Source: Streptomyces sp. NBC_01276 (GTDB lineage: Bacteria; Actinomycetota; Actinomycetes; Streptomycetales; Streptomycetaceae). From it: a DNA stretch of 64,000 nt. The position numbers were made by a program, and so were the translations under genes. The notes beneath the pieces were generated by a model, which saw only the letters and a program-made list of their open reading frames with translations, did not search any database and was not told where the DNA came from. The DNA lies in NCBI RefSeq assembly GCF_041435355.1, contig NZ_CP108443.1:62001-126000 (forward strand), written 5' to 3'. Each line of letters starts with the position of its first letter. Position 1 is the first letter of the stretch. Positions 24,819-32,800 of the stretch are shown piece by piece.

Positions 24819-25391
24819 TCAGAAGGAACTCTCGTGGACGCTCGCCTTGGCCGACGGGTTGATCGTGGCAGTGATCACCGACCGGTGGTCGTCGCCGCTG
24901 AAGGTGACGGTGAGGGTGTCGTCGGAGGCCTGCGAGGTGGTCGTCCGGAAGCCCAGGCCGGGAACCGCGGAGATCAGGCACACGCCCCGGCTCCCGTACC
25001 GGACCGTGACCTTGCCGCCCTGTGAGGGGACGGTGTGCAGACCCGCCCCACCCTGTTCGCAGTCGACGCCCGACCGGGGCGCGCTGGTCCGGGGGGCCTC
25101 CGGGGAGGCCTTGGCGGGGGTGGGGCTGGGAGAGGGGGCCGCCGACGAGGGCCGCTGCACCACGGTCGGCGAGGGGCTGGTGGAGGCACTCGCGGTCGGG
25201 GAGGCCTGTTCGGGTCCGGGGCTGCCCGCCTGCCAGGCGGGGGGCGTGTCGATGACGACCGGGGCGGAACGCGCCACGGGGGGCTTGTGGCTGGTCGACC
25301 CGACCACGAACTGGACCGTGGCGAGCACGGCGGTCACGCTGGCGGCCGTGCACGACAGCCATATGAGCAGGTAGCGCGGAGTTCGGGGCAC
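24819..25391 (-). CDS. Single-pass membrane protein with a Cys-containing extracellular beta domain
   Basis: 190 residues, ATG at 25391. One N-terminal hydrophobic helix (YLLIWLSCTAASVTAVLATV) leads to a Ser/Pro/Thr-rich stalk of about 75 residues and a C-terminal domain of about 85 residues. The domain has VDCEQGGAGLHTVPSQGGKV, TVRYGSRGVCLISAVPGLGF and TLTVTFSGDDHRSVITATIN. Two Cys (VDCEQ and GVCLI) probably form a disulfide. No enzyme motif; an Ig-like surface domain is likely. It is in the same direction as the redox genes and so may belong to the same envelope system. Confidence 0.7.
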   Translation of the reverse strand: MPRTPRYLLIWLSCTAASVTAVLATVQFVVGSTSHKPPVARSAPVVIDTPPAWQAGSPGPEQASPTASASTSPSPTVVQRPSSAAPSPSPTPAKASPEAPRTSAPRSGVDCEQGGAGLHTVPSQGGKVTVRYGSRGVCLISAVPGLGFRTTTSQASDDTLTVTFSGDDHRSVITATINPSAKASVHESSF

Positions 25392-25454
25392 GGGCCCATA
25401 GTGGCCGACGGGAGCCGGTGGGCGTGAACCGGTGCCTCCGCCATCCTGGCACCG

Positions 25455-25498
25455 GTCACGCTCCGGGGCGCTCCGGGGCGCTCCGGGGCGCTCCGGGT
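25455..25498. repeat. Four-copy 10-base tandem repeat
   Basis: GCTCCGGGGC is repeated about four times head to tail just before a strong hairpin, in the gap between two minus-strand genes. Confidence 0.7.
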
Positions 25499-25506
25499 GA
25501 ACGCGG

Positions 25507-25538
25507 ACGTCCCCCTGGCCGCCGGGCCAGGGGGACGT
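25507..25538. terminator. 14-bp perfect hairpin
   Basis: ACGTCCCCCTGGCC (25507-25520) and GGCCAGGGGGACGT (25525-25538) with a 4-base loop GCCG. It lies about 75 bases beyond the CAP gene's stop on the minus strand and should end its transcript. Confidence 0.8.
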
Positions 25539-25611
25539 GGCCTTCCGCGGACCTGCGGGCAGGTGCGCGGGGGCCGCTTGTGGGGGGCTTGTGGAGAGCG
25601 GCGGGAGGGAG

Positions 25612-26538
25612 TTACCTCGCGGTGCCGAAGTCCTGGGTCCACCAGGGGCCGCCGTCGCCCTTGTGGACGCCGATTCCGATCTCCTTGAAGGAGCAGTTGA
25701 GGATGTTGGCGCGGTGGCCGGAGCTGTTCATCCAGGCCGACATGACGGCGGCGGCGTCGCTCTGTCCGCGGGCTATGTTCTCGCCGAGGCCGGACCACTT
25801 GTAGCCGGCCGCCTCCACCCGGCTCGTCATGGTGGACCCGTCGGGCCCGGTGTGCGACATGACGCCGCTACGGGCCATCGTGTCGCTGTACGCACGCGCA
25901 GCCGCGCTCAGCTTCGCGTTGGTCGTCAGGGGGCCGCAGCCGGCGGTGGCGCGCTCCTTGTTGACGAGGGCGAGCACGGCGGACTCGGCGTCCCCGTTGA
26001 CCGTGCCGGAGCCCGATCCGGAACCAGAACCGGAGCCCGATCCGGAGCCGCCGGAGGAGCCGCCGGAGGAGCCGCCGGAGCCGGTGCCCTTCGTGGAGGT
26101 GGTGCCCTGGGCCGGCTTGCCGGGCCGGTCGACGCCCGAGGTGTCCGGCGCGCTGTCGGGCCGCGTGGCGTCGTCGTCGGGTGCGGCCGATCCGTTCGCG
26201 CCGGAGTCGGGCGCCCCGGACGGGCCGGCGCCGGCACTCGCAGACGCGCTCGCGCTCGGACTCGCGCTCGCACTCGCCGAGGCAGAGGCGGAGGCTCCGG
26301 CGCTCCCGGCCGGGGCCGTACCGGCGGTGTCCGTCGCCGCCTTCGACGACCCCGCGTCGGACGCGGCTCCGACTGCCTGCCGGTCCGTGCGGTCACCACC
26401 GCCCGAGTCGGCCACAGCGACCCCGACCGCCACCACCGCGGCGGCCGCGGTGACGGACAGGACGATGCGCGTACGCGTCGCCTTCTTCCGGCGGGCCTCG
26501 GTTCGGGACGGGGTCGCGGGGGTTCGGCTGCGGCTCAT
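25612..26538 (-). CDS. CAP-domain (SCP/PR-1-like) secreted or membrane-anchored protein
   Basis: 308 residues, ATG at 26538. A basic start and one hydrophobic helix (RIVLSVTAAAAVVAVGVAVA) are followed by a long low-complexity stalk with Ser-Ala and Gly-Ser dipeptide runs (residues about 80-180). The CAP domain begins near residue 182: ESAVLALVNKERATAGCGPL, AARAYSDTMARSGVMSHTGP, YKWSGLGENIARGQSDAAAV, and SAWMNSSGHRANILNCSFKE, IGIGVHKGDGGPWWTQDFGT. The conserved His (SHTGP, SGHRANIL) and Glu (GEN) residues are present. The domain has one Cys pair (AGCG, LNCS). Bacterial CAP proteins act at the cell surface, with activity generally unknown. Its promoter region shares the 16-base element with the thioredoxin gene. 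Confidence 0.85.
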   Translation of the reverse strand: MSRSRTPATPSRTEARRKKATRTRIVLSVTAAAAVVAVGVAVADSGGGDRTDRQAVGAASDAGSSKAATDTAGTAPAGSAGASASASASASASPSASASASAGAGPSGAPDSGANGSAAPDDDATRPDSAPDTSGVDRPGKPAQGTTSTKGTGSGGSSGGSSGGSGSGSGSGSGSGSGTVNGDAESAVLALVNKERATAGCGPLTTNAKLSAAARAYSDTMARSGVMSHTGPDGSTMTSRVEAAGYKWSGLGENIARGQSDAAAVMSAWMNSSGHRANILNCSFKEIGIGVHKGDGGPWWTQDFGTAR

Positions 26539-27013
26539 GCCGGTAACACCTCACTGGAGAGGGGACGGGAAGTACGGCCGAGCCTAGGCAGGTGACCAGG
26601 GCGCATTGCGCCGTGGAGGGGCTTCTTCAGGTTGCCCTAAGGAAGCCCGCAGGATCGACACAGGGACGATCGGGGACATTGCACCCAACTCCGGCCGCCC
26701 CCATCACGTTCACGGTGACGTCCGTCAGGTGCCCGCGGTACGGGGCCGTGGCTCGGCTGACCACGGGCGGTGGGGACCGGCAGGGTGGTGGGCGTACGCA
26801 GCACTCCGGGGAGCACATGTGACCGGTGACCGCACTGCCGGCCCAGAGCCGTGCCTGCCCGGGTGGCCTTCCTCTGGTCCGAGACCGGGGTGCCGTCACG
26901 ACAGGCCCGGTGTCCTGGCTGCGGAAACTGCGTAGTTGCCGAGTTCGCGGTGCGGGTATCGTCCGGTCTCCCGACCCGCCGCACCGGCGGCCTACGTTCA
27001 GAGAGCGACGCAG
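26539..27013. other. Intergenic region upstream of two divergent genes
   Basis: No gene supported in 475 bases. It holds the second 16-base element and, beyond 26700, sequence with no clear structure; the promoters of the CAP gene (minus) and the gene at 27014 (plus) must lie here. Confidence 0.5.
26629..26644 (-). promoter_or_regulatory. Shared 16-base element, copy 2 (CAP gene)
   Basis: AGGTTGCCCTAAGGAA, identical to 24610-24625, 91 bases upstream of the CAP gene's ATG and in the same orientation relative to the gene. Confidence 0.6.
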
Positions 27014-27367
27014 ATGACCGGCCGGCAAGCAACGACGACCCTGTGGCGCCCCACCGGCCCCAAGGAGCTGGATCTGGTTCGGGAGCTGAACTGGCGTGCC
27101 TGGCCGCCCCGCCTGCCCGAGCAGCCGATCTTCTACCCGGTCCTCAACGAGGACTACGCGGTCAGGATCGCGCGGGACTGGAACGTCAAGCACGACGGCG
27201 CCGGCTTCGTCACTCGTTTCGAGGTCGAGTCGGGGTTCTTGAGCCGGTATCCCGTCCAGCAGGCCGGCGGGCAGACGATCCTGGAGCTCTGGGTTCCGGC
27301 CGAGGAACTGGACGAGTTCAATGCCCACATCGTCGGCGAGATCCAGGTGGTCCACGAGTTCCGCTGA
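27014..27367 (+). CDS. ADP-ribosylation/crystallin J1-type small protein
   Basis: 117 residues from an ATG at 27014; the open frame extends upstream to 26936, but that start is less likely. The sequence TTTLWRPTGPKELDLVRELN, WRAWPPRLPEQPIFYPVLNE, DYAVRIARDWNVKHDGAGFV, TRFEVESGFLSRYPVQQAGG, and ELWVPAEELDEFNAHIVGEI matches a small, widely conserved family usually annotated as ADP-ribosylation/crystallin J1, although that name is only historical. I infer a stand-alone beta-sandwich protein. It has no operon partners. Confidence 0.8.
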   Translation: MTGRQATTTLWRPTGPKELDLVRELNWRAWPPRLPEQPIFYPVLNEDYAVRIARDWNVKHDGAGFVTRFEVESGFLSRYPVQQAGGQTILELWVPAEELDEFNAHIVGEIQVVHEFR

Positions 27368-27640
27368 GGCGGGAAGGCCTGCTGACCGGGCATTCCGGCC
27401 GGGTGCGATGATCCCGGCGTGGCTGGTGTCGTCACCGTCGCAGGACCGTGCTGCGCCTGACCGGCGCTCCGAGGACACCGGTCGGGCGGGCGCCGGCACG
27501 GCCCGCGAGCGCGAGACCTACCGCGGCCGGCATCGGCCGCGGCTGCTCGGCCCGCTGACCGTGCCGGCGGGTCAGCACCGGTACCCGCTCCACGATGGCG
27601 GGTCGTCGGCCTCCCGCGGAGGGTGCGGCCGACCAGGGGG

Positions 27641-28780
27641 TCAGGCGGGGATGGTGGCTTCGGGGTGGGTGGCCAGGCGGGCCAGGGGTTCGGCCTCCCG
27701 AGGGTGGCGGGCCTTGACGTAGGCGATCTGGCGGCGCGGTACGCAGCCGCGCAGCAGTTTCGCCCGGTCCGAGCCGGTGGAGTAGTGGATGTGCGTGAGC
27801 CCCTCGGCCATCGCCGTCCGCAGCAGCTCGTAGTAGACGAGCCCGAAGTAGAGCGGCAGCCTGCCCTGTGCCTCGTAGTCGAACCCGGCCTGGCGGGCGT
27901 ACATCTCGCCGCGGTGGGTGAAGGTGAGGGCGAACCCGGCCGGGTTCCCGTCGAGGTGCGCGGTGGTGACCCGGGCGGCCTCGCCGGCGTGGCGGGCGAC
28001 GCTGTGCAGGACGGCGGTGAAGGCGTCCGCGTTCGCGGGGGTGCCGTACTTGGCGTAGAGGGCGAGCTCCAGGGGGGCGAGCTGCTCGATCAGGGCCGGG
28101 GTGAGCGGCTGCGTCCGGTAGGTGACCCCGGCCTCGTCCAGGGCGCGGAGTTCGCGCCTGATCTTCGTACGGCGTGACCGGTCGAAGCGGGCCAGGTAGC
28201 TGTCGAAGGAGCCGTCCTCCGGGACCGGCAGGGAGTACGCCGTCTGGCCCGGCAGTGCCGTGTACCCGCGTTCCGTGAGCACGCCCCGCAGCAGGTGGTC
28301 GTCCTCGTCTACGTACAGGAAGGACACCGCCCGCAGCCCGGCCTCCCGGGCCTCCTCCTCGGCCCGGTGCACCAGGGCCGTGAGGGTGGCGCGTCCGCCG
28401 TCGGGGGCGGGGGCGGTCCCGGCCTTGGTGTGGGAGGGGTTGCGGCCCCCGCACGCCAGGGCGGGCAGCAGCCCGGCGGCCCAGGGGGCCTCCTCGCCGG
28501 TCAGGGTGCGGTGGACGGTGTCCACGACCCTGGCCGGGCTGCAGAAGACGTACGGCGTGTCGTGGTCCAGCGGGTACGCGGGCAGGACGCCGGTGGCGGG
28601 TCCGTCGTCCTCGTGGGCCGTGAGGTAGTACGGGGCGCCGCCCGCGGTGGCCTCGGCGTGCCGCAGCCAGGGGGAGGCGGCGTAGAAGCCGCGGGGGCCG
28701 AGCAGGGCGTCCCACCGCTGCGGGTCGGTGTCGCGCAGGGCGCGGTGGACGCGCACGCGGGGCCCGGGTGCGGCGGTCAC
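27641..28780 (-). CDS. FemX/GNAT-like peptidogalycan-type N-acyltransferase, last gene of the six-gene cluster
   Basis: 379 residues from a GTG at 28780 overlapping the ATP-grasp stop (GTGA). It belongs to the DUF482/FemAB-like group with two GNAT-type lobes: N-terminal DTDPQRWDALLGPRGFYAAS, SPWLRHAEATAGGAPYYLTA; then FLYVDEDDHLLRGVLTERGY, FDRSRRTKIRRELRALDEAG, ARHAGEAARVTTAHLDGNPA, GFALTFTHRGEMYARQAGFD, and LTHIHYSTGSDRAKLLRGCV. Such enzymes transfer amino-acyl groups (from aminoacyl-tRNA or an acyl-CoA) to an amine. With an ATP-grasp ligase upstream it probably adds a second building block to the product. Much longer upstream reading through this frame is only an overlap shadow. Confidence 0.8.
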   Translation of the reverse strand: MTAAPGPRVRVHRALRDTDPQRWDALLGPRGFYAASPWLRHAEATAGGAPYYLTAHEDDGPATGVLPAYPLDHDTPYVFCSPARVVDTVHRTLTGEEAPWAAGLLPALACGGRNPSHTKAGTAPAPDGGRATLTALVHRAEEEAREAGLRAVSFLYVDEDDHLLRGVLTERGYTALPGQTAYSLPVPEDGSFDSYLARFDRSRRTKIRRELRALDEAGVTYRTQPLTPALIEQLAPLELALYAKYGTPANADAFTAVLHSVARHAGEAARVTTAHLDGNPAGFALTFTHRGEMYARQAGFDYEAQGRLPLYFGLVYYELLRTAMAEGLTHIHYSTGSDRAKLLRGCVPRRQIAYVKARHPREAEPLARLATHPEATIPA

Positions 28781-30054
28781 CGGCCGTCGCCCGTCGCGGG
28801 GGCGATGACGGGGGTGAGCTGGCCCAGGGCCGCCTCGGCGCGGCGGACCGCGTCGCCGGTGGTGTCGCCGACGGCCACGACGTAGCCGAGGAGGTCGAGG
28901 TTGCTCTCGGCGGGCCGTACCGGGTCGCCGGGGTGGACCTCGAGGTCGACGTCGACCACGCCGGGGACCCGGCGGGCCAGGTCGGCGCCGCCGATCCCGG
29001 TGAGCGTGCCGGCCTGGCGGGCGGAGAGGTAGCGGGAGGCGGCGGCGCGGTCGTGGGTGGTGGTGAGGTCGGCGGCGAGGCCGGCGTGCAGCCGGACGAC
29101 CTCGCGCTGGAGGTAGAGGCCGGTCGCCTCGCGGATGAGCTGGGTGATCTCCGCGCCGGGCATGCGGCCGTTGACCTCGACGACGTACGGGCCCTTCTCC
29201 GTCATCTTCACCTCGACGTGTGCGGCGCCGAAGTCGTGGCCGACGGCCTCCAGTGCCCGGCGGGCCAGTTCGGTGCACTCGGCGCGGACGGGTTCCGAGA
29301 GCATCGAGGGGAAGGTGTCGCCCATCTCCACGAAGTGCGGGTGCGCGCCGAGGGCCTTGTCGGTGACGCCGAGGAACCGGCGCTCGCCGTCGGCCAGGAC
29401 GGACTCGACGCTCACCTCGAAGCCGAGGAGGTACTCCTCCACGAGTGCTCCGGGGCGGCGGGGCTGGCCGCGGAAGTCGGTCGGGGAGGAGCTGATGTCC
29501 CGGTAGGCGGCGCCGACCTCCTCCGGCGTCCGGCACAGGGTGACGCCGATGCTGGCGGATTCGGTCATGGGCTTGACCACGACCGGGTAACCGAACCGTT
29601 CGGCGGCGGCCAGCGCGTCTTCTTCGGCGGTGGCCTGGTGGAAGCCGGGCACGGCGACGCCCGCCCGCTCGCAGGCCTGGCGCATCAGCAGCTTGTCCCG
29701 GCAGTTGCGGGCGGCCTGCGGGGACAGGCCGGGCAGGCCGAAGTGCGCGGCGACTTCGGCGACGATCGGGATGTTGTAGTCGGTGACGGTCATCACGCCG
29801 CGCAGCAGGCCCTGTTCGTGGAAGGGCAGGAGGGCGGCGACGACGGCGTCGGCCGAGTTGGTGTCGGTGCGCACGATCTCGTCCACGTGCCGGGAGAAGA
29901 TCTCCTCGGCGATCCCGACCACCCGGTAGCGGTCCGGGTCGTTGCTCACCAGGACGGTGTGGAAGCCTAGCTCATGGGCCGCGCGCAGCGGGGTGAGGCC
30001 GAAGTTGGACAGCTGGCTCTCGACGACGGCGATCACGCCGGGTGCGGTGTTCAT
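28777..30054 (-). CDS. ATP-grasp carboxylate-amine ligase
   Basis: 425 residues, ATG at 30054, whose first base overlaps the MFS gene's stop (ATGA). The N-terminal lobe begins VIAVVESQLSNFGLTPLRAA. The ATP-grasp core has NCRDKLLMRQACERAGVAVP, GYPVVVKPMTESASIGVTLC (Lys binding nucleotide), GALVEEYLLGFEVSVESVLA (E-E-Y hinge), AAHVEVKMTEKGPYVVEVNG and RMPGAEITQLIREATGLYLQ, which give the metal-binding E-x-N-x-R. The closing C-terminal domain is PurK/BacD-like. It should activate a carboxylate as acyl phosphate and join it to an amino compound. Substrates unknown. This is the fifth of six coupled genes and the likely assembly step. Confidence 0.88.
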   Translation of the reverse strand: MNTAPGVIAVVESQLSNFGLTPLRAAHELGFHTVLVSNDPDRYRVVGIAEEIFSRHVDEIVRTDTNSADAVVAALLPFHEQGLLRGVMTVTDYNIPIVAEVAAHFGLPGLSPQAARNCRDKLLMRQACERAGVAVPGFHQATAEEDALAAAERFGYPVVVKPMTESASIGVTLCRTPEEVGAAYRDISSSPTDFRGQPRRPGALVEEYLLGFEVSVESVLADGERRFLGVTDKALGAHPHFVEMGDTFPSMLSEPVRAECTELARRALEAVGHDFGAAHVEVKMTEKGPYVVEVNGRMPGAEITQLIREATGLYLQREVVRLHAGLAADLTTTHDRAAASRYLSARQAGTLTGIGGADLARRVPGVVDVDLEVHPGDPVRPAESNLDLLGYVVAVGDTTGDAVRRAEAALGQLTPVIAPATGDGR

Positions 30055-31370
30055 GTCTGGTTTCCTCCAGGGTCGGGGGTCGGGGCCGGGGTGGGGTCCG
30101 CCTCGGCGGCGGGGGTGGGGGACGGGACCGGGGACACGGCCCGGGTGATGGCCCGGCGGGCGGCCAGGCTCAGCAGGAGGGCGGCCAGGGTGAAGGCGGC
30201 GGGCATGCACAGCGCCGCGCCGGGGCCGGCCCGGTCCGCGACCAGGCCCGTGAGGGCGGAGCCGGCCGCACCGCCGAGGGCGATGAAGCTGCCGACGCCC
30301 GCGAAGGCCTGGGTGGCCCGGCCCTGCGCGGTCATCTCCCCGATGAGCTGGAACTCCTCGGCGCCGGCCGGGGCCATGGGGAGCCCGCTGAGCACGAGCA
30401 GGACCCCGAGCAGTACCAGTGCCCCGCCCGCCGGGAGGCCGGGCGCGAGGGCGCGTACGGCGGGCAGGGCCGCCAGCGCCAGGGTCAGCACGATCAGCAG
30501 GCGGAGGTAGCGCCCGTACGTCGTGCCCCCGAAGGTGCGCGCGCCGTAGAGGAGGCCGCCGACCACGCTGCCCGCCGACTGGAGGGCGACGAGGGTGCCG
30601 GCGAGTTCGGGTGCCGAGCCCTGGTCCTGCAGGGAGGCGGTGACCGCGACCACGAGTCCGCTGGACAGTGCCGCCGTCAGGGCGATCGCCACGAGGACGG
30701 CGGTGGCGGCGGCCCGGACGGGTGCCGGTTCCGGTTCCGCCTGCGTCGGGTCCGCGGCGTCGGGGGTCGTCGCGGTCCGGCCCGCGCGCCCCCGTACGGC
30801 GGGTGCCTGCCCGTACACGAGGCCTCCGGCGCCCAGCAGGACGGCGGTCACCAGCAGTGCGCCGCGGGCACCGGTGAGGGTGGCGAGGACGGTGACGGCG
30901 GTCGGGCCGAGGATGAAGAGCAGTTCGCTGAGCGTGGCCTCGAAGGAGTAGGCCCGCTGCCTCAGGGCCGCGTCCTCGGTGAGGGACGGCCACAGGGCTC
31001 GCATCGACGCCCCGACGGGGGCCGTGGCCAGCCCGGCCGCGCAGGCTGTGGGCACCACTGCGGCCGGGGTGCCGGCCGCGGTCAGGGCGGCCGCCGCCAG
31101 GGCGAGGCCCGCGAGGGGGCCGGAGACCCGCAGGACGCGGCTCGGGCCGGCCCGGTCCATCAGCCGGCCGGTGAAGGGTCCCCCGACCGCGCTGCCGACG
31201 GCGTAGGCCGCGCCGGCGGCGGCCCCGGCCGCGAGGGAGCGTCCGGACTGGACGCAGGCGAGCAGCAGGGCGATGGGGACCATGGTCCCGGCCAGGCGCG
31301 CGAGCGCGGCGGGCACCGCCGCCGCGCTCGCGCCCGGAAGCCTCAGGAGCTCCAGGTAGGCCTTGACCAT
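30051..31370 (-). CDS. MFS transporter, probable product exporter
   Basis: 439 residues, ATG at 31370, which overlaps the TAA of the decarboxylase gene by one base (TAATG). About 12 hydrophobic segments are visible, in two halves of six (AALARLAGTMVPIALLLACV ... ALLVTAVLLGAGGLVYGQAP; linker ; AAATAVLVAIALTAALSSGL ... AGSALTGLVADRAGPGAALC). The motif GPFTGRLMDRAGPSRVLR matches MFS motif A. The Gly/Pro/Thr-rich tail (PVPSPTPAAEADPTPAPTPD) is unusual. It most likely exports the cluster's end product and gives self-resistance, as BacE does in bacilysin clusters. Confidence 0.85.
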   Translation of the reverse strand: MVKAYLELLRLPGASAAAVPAALARLAGTMVPIALLLACVQSGRSLAAGAAAGAAYAVGSAVGGPFTGRLMDRAGPSRVLRVSGPLAGLALAAAALTAAGTPAAVVPTACAAGLATAPVGASMRALWPSLTEDAALRQRAYSFEATLSELLFILGPTAVTVLATLTGARGALLVTAVLLGAGGLVYGQAPAVRGRAGRTATTPDAADPTQAEPEPAPVRAAATAVLVAIALTAALSSGLVVAVTASLQDQGSAPELAGTLVALQSAGSVVGGLLYGARTFGGTTYGRYLRLLIVLTLALAALPAVRALAPGLPAGGALVLLGVLLVLSGLPMAPAGAEEFQLIGEMTAQGRATQAFAGVGSFIALGGAAGSALTGLVADRAGPGAALCMPAAFTLAALLLSLAARRAITRAVSPVPSPTPAAEADPTPAPTPDPGGNQT

Positions 31371-32800
31371 TACGGGGTACCGGGCGTCGGGGCCGGGCCG
31401 GCCGGGTCGGCCAGGGCGAAGACGTCCGTGCCGGTCTCGGCCCGCCAGACCAGCTGTTCGGCGTCCCCGTCGACCGCGACGACGGCGGCCCGGGTCCGTA
31501 TGAAATTGTTGCTGCGGCCGAGCGAGTAGGCGCCCGTGTCGTGCAGGCACAGGAGGTCCCCGGCCCGTACGTCGTCGGGCAGCTCCGTGGCGGCGGCGTG
31601 CACGTCGTTCTCGTAGCACAGCGGTCCGGCCACCGACCAGGTGCTGTTCGCGGCCGAGTACTGCCTGCCGATCGGGGTGAGGCGGTGGACCTCGCCGGTG
31701 CCGCTCCACGGGGTGACGTGGTTGCCTGCGTCGAGGATCAGCCAGCGGGCTTCGGGGAGTTCCTTGCGCGACATCACCCGCGTGACCATGGCCATGACGT
31801 CCGAGACCAGCCAGCGGCCGGGCTCGCAGGCGAGTGCCACCCCGTCGAGGCCGCGCAGCCGCATCCGTTCGTCCAGTTCCGGCAGCAGCCGGGCGATGTC
31901 GAGGAAGGGCTCCTCCTCCGGGAAGGGGTCCTCCCCGCGCAGGGCTGCCAGCGCGCTCTGCGGGCCGGTGCGGGGGCGCCGGATGCCGGGTACGCCGAAC
32001 CCGCCGCCGATGTTGACCTCGGTGAGGCCGAACCGGGCGTGCAGCTTCGCGGCTTCGTCCAGGACCCGGTCCAGTGCCGTCAGCATCAGGTCCTCATGGA
32101 CGATCTGGCTGCTGAGGTGGGCGTGGACGGCCCGCAGGGCCAGGTGCGGGGACGCTTCGATCCGGTCCACCAGGGCGGCGAGCTGCGGTGATCCGGCGGG
32201 CCAGCCGAAGCGGGTGCGGGCGGCGGCGCGTTCGGCCTGGGCCCGGTAGCTGGGGTCGGCGGAGGTGGAGACGGGCAGGCCCGGGGAAATCCGGATGCCG
32301 ACCTCGATGGGGCGCCCGGTGCGGGCGGCGACGGCCTCCAGCGCGTCGATCTCCTGCTCGCCGTCGATGTTGACGCGTACGCCGTGCCGTACGGCGGCGG
32401 CCAGTTCGTCGTCCGTCTTCACGGGGCCGTTGAACACCATCGCGGCGGGGTCGAAGCCGGCGGCCAGCGCGGCCTCCATCTCGTACCCGGAGACGACGTC
32501 CGCGCCGAGGCCGTGGGTGGCGAGCCGCCTCATGAGGTAGGGCAGGTAGTTGGTCTTCACCGAGTAGTAGGCGCGGGCGGGCCTGCCGAGCCCGCCGAGC
32601 ACCTCCAGCAGGTGGGCGGTGGCGCGGTCCAGGCGTCCGGCGTCGAGGACGTGCACGGGGGTGCCGTGGCGCTGCGCGACGTCGGCCAGCCGTGCGGGGT
32701 CCCAGCCGGGTCCCGTGCCGGGGTCCGTGTTCGTCTTCTTGTCCGTTTCCGTGTCCGTGTTGTTCGTGTCCGTGTTCGTGTCCGGCCGGGGACGGCTCAT
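31370..32800 (-). CDS. Fold-type III PLP-dependent amino-acid decarboxylase (LysA/ODC-like)
   Basis: 476 residues, ATG at 32800 overlapping the methyltransferase stop. The first about 32 residues are a Thr/Asp/Asn-rich repeat (TDTNNTDTETDKKTNTDPGT). The alanine-racemase-like barrel has the PLP lysine in RPARAYYSVKTNYLPYLMRR, then GLGADVVSGYEMEAALAAGF, VFNGPVKTDDELAAAVRHGV, RVNIDGEQEIDALEAVAA, LRAVHAHLSSQIVHED, NIGGGFGVPGIRRP (phosphate loop), LACEPGRWLVSDVMAMVTRV and the C-terminal strand domain with LLCLHDTGAYSLGRSNNFI. The usual Cys-x-x-x-D of the dimer interface is kept as C-L-H-D. It probably decarboxylates a diamino or modified amino acid. A true LysA housekeeping role is unlikely because of its setting. 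Confidence 0.87.
   Translation of the reverse strand: MSRPRPDTNTDTNNTDTETDKKTNTDPGTGPGWDPARLADVAQRHGTPVHVLDAGRLDRATAHLLEVLGGLGRPARAYYSVKTNYLPYLMRRLATHGLGADVVSGYEMEAALAAGFDPAAMVFNGPVKTDDELAAAVRHGVRVNIDGEQEIDALEAVAARTGRPIEVGIRISPGLPVSTSADPSYRAQAERAAARTRFGWPAGSPQLAALVDRIEASPHLALRAVHAHLSSQIVHEDLMLTALDRVLDEAAKLHARFGLTEVNIGGGFGVPGIRRPRTGPQSALAALRGEDPFPEEEPFLDIARLLPELDERMRLRGLDGVALACEPGRWLVSDVMAMVTRVMSRKELPEARWLILDAGNHVTPWSGTGEVHRLTPIGRQYSAANSTWSVAGPLCYENDVHAAATELPDDVRAGDLLCLHDTGAYSLGRSNNFIRTRAAVVAVDGDAEQLVWRAETGTDVFALADPAGPAPTPGTP

Noticed and set aside
25612..26538. The Ser-Ala/Gly-Ser runs as separate DNA repeats or mobile sequence
   Set aside because: They lie inside an in-frame secreted protein and are ordinary stalk-coding sequence.
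32761..32800. An alternative start codon one base away for the PLP decarboxylase
   Set aside because: The reading frame and overlap with the methyltransferase stop fix the start at 32800.
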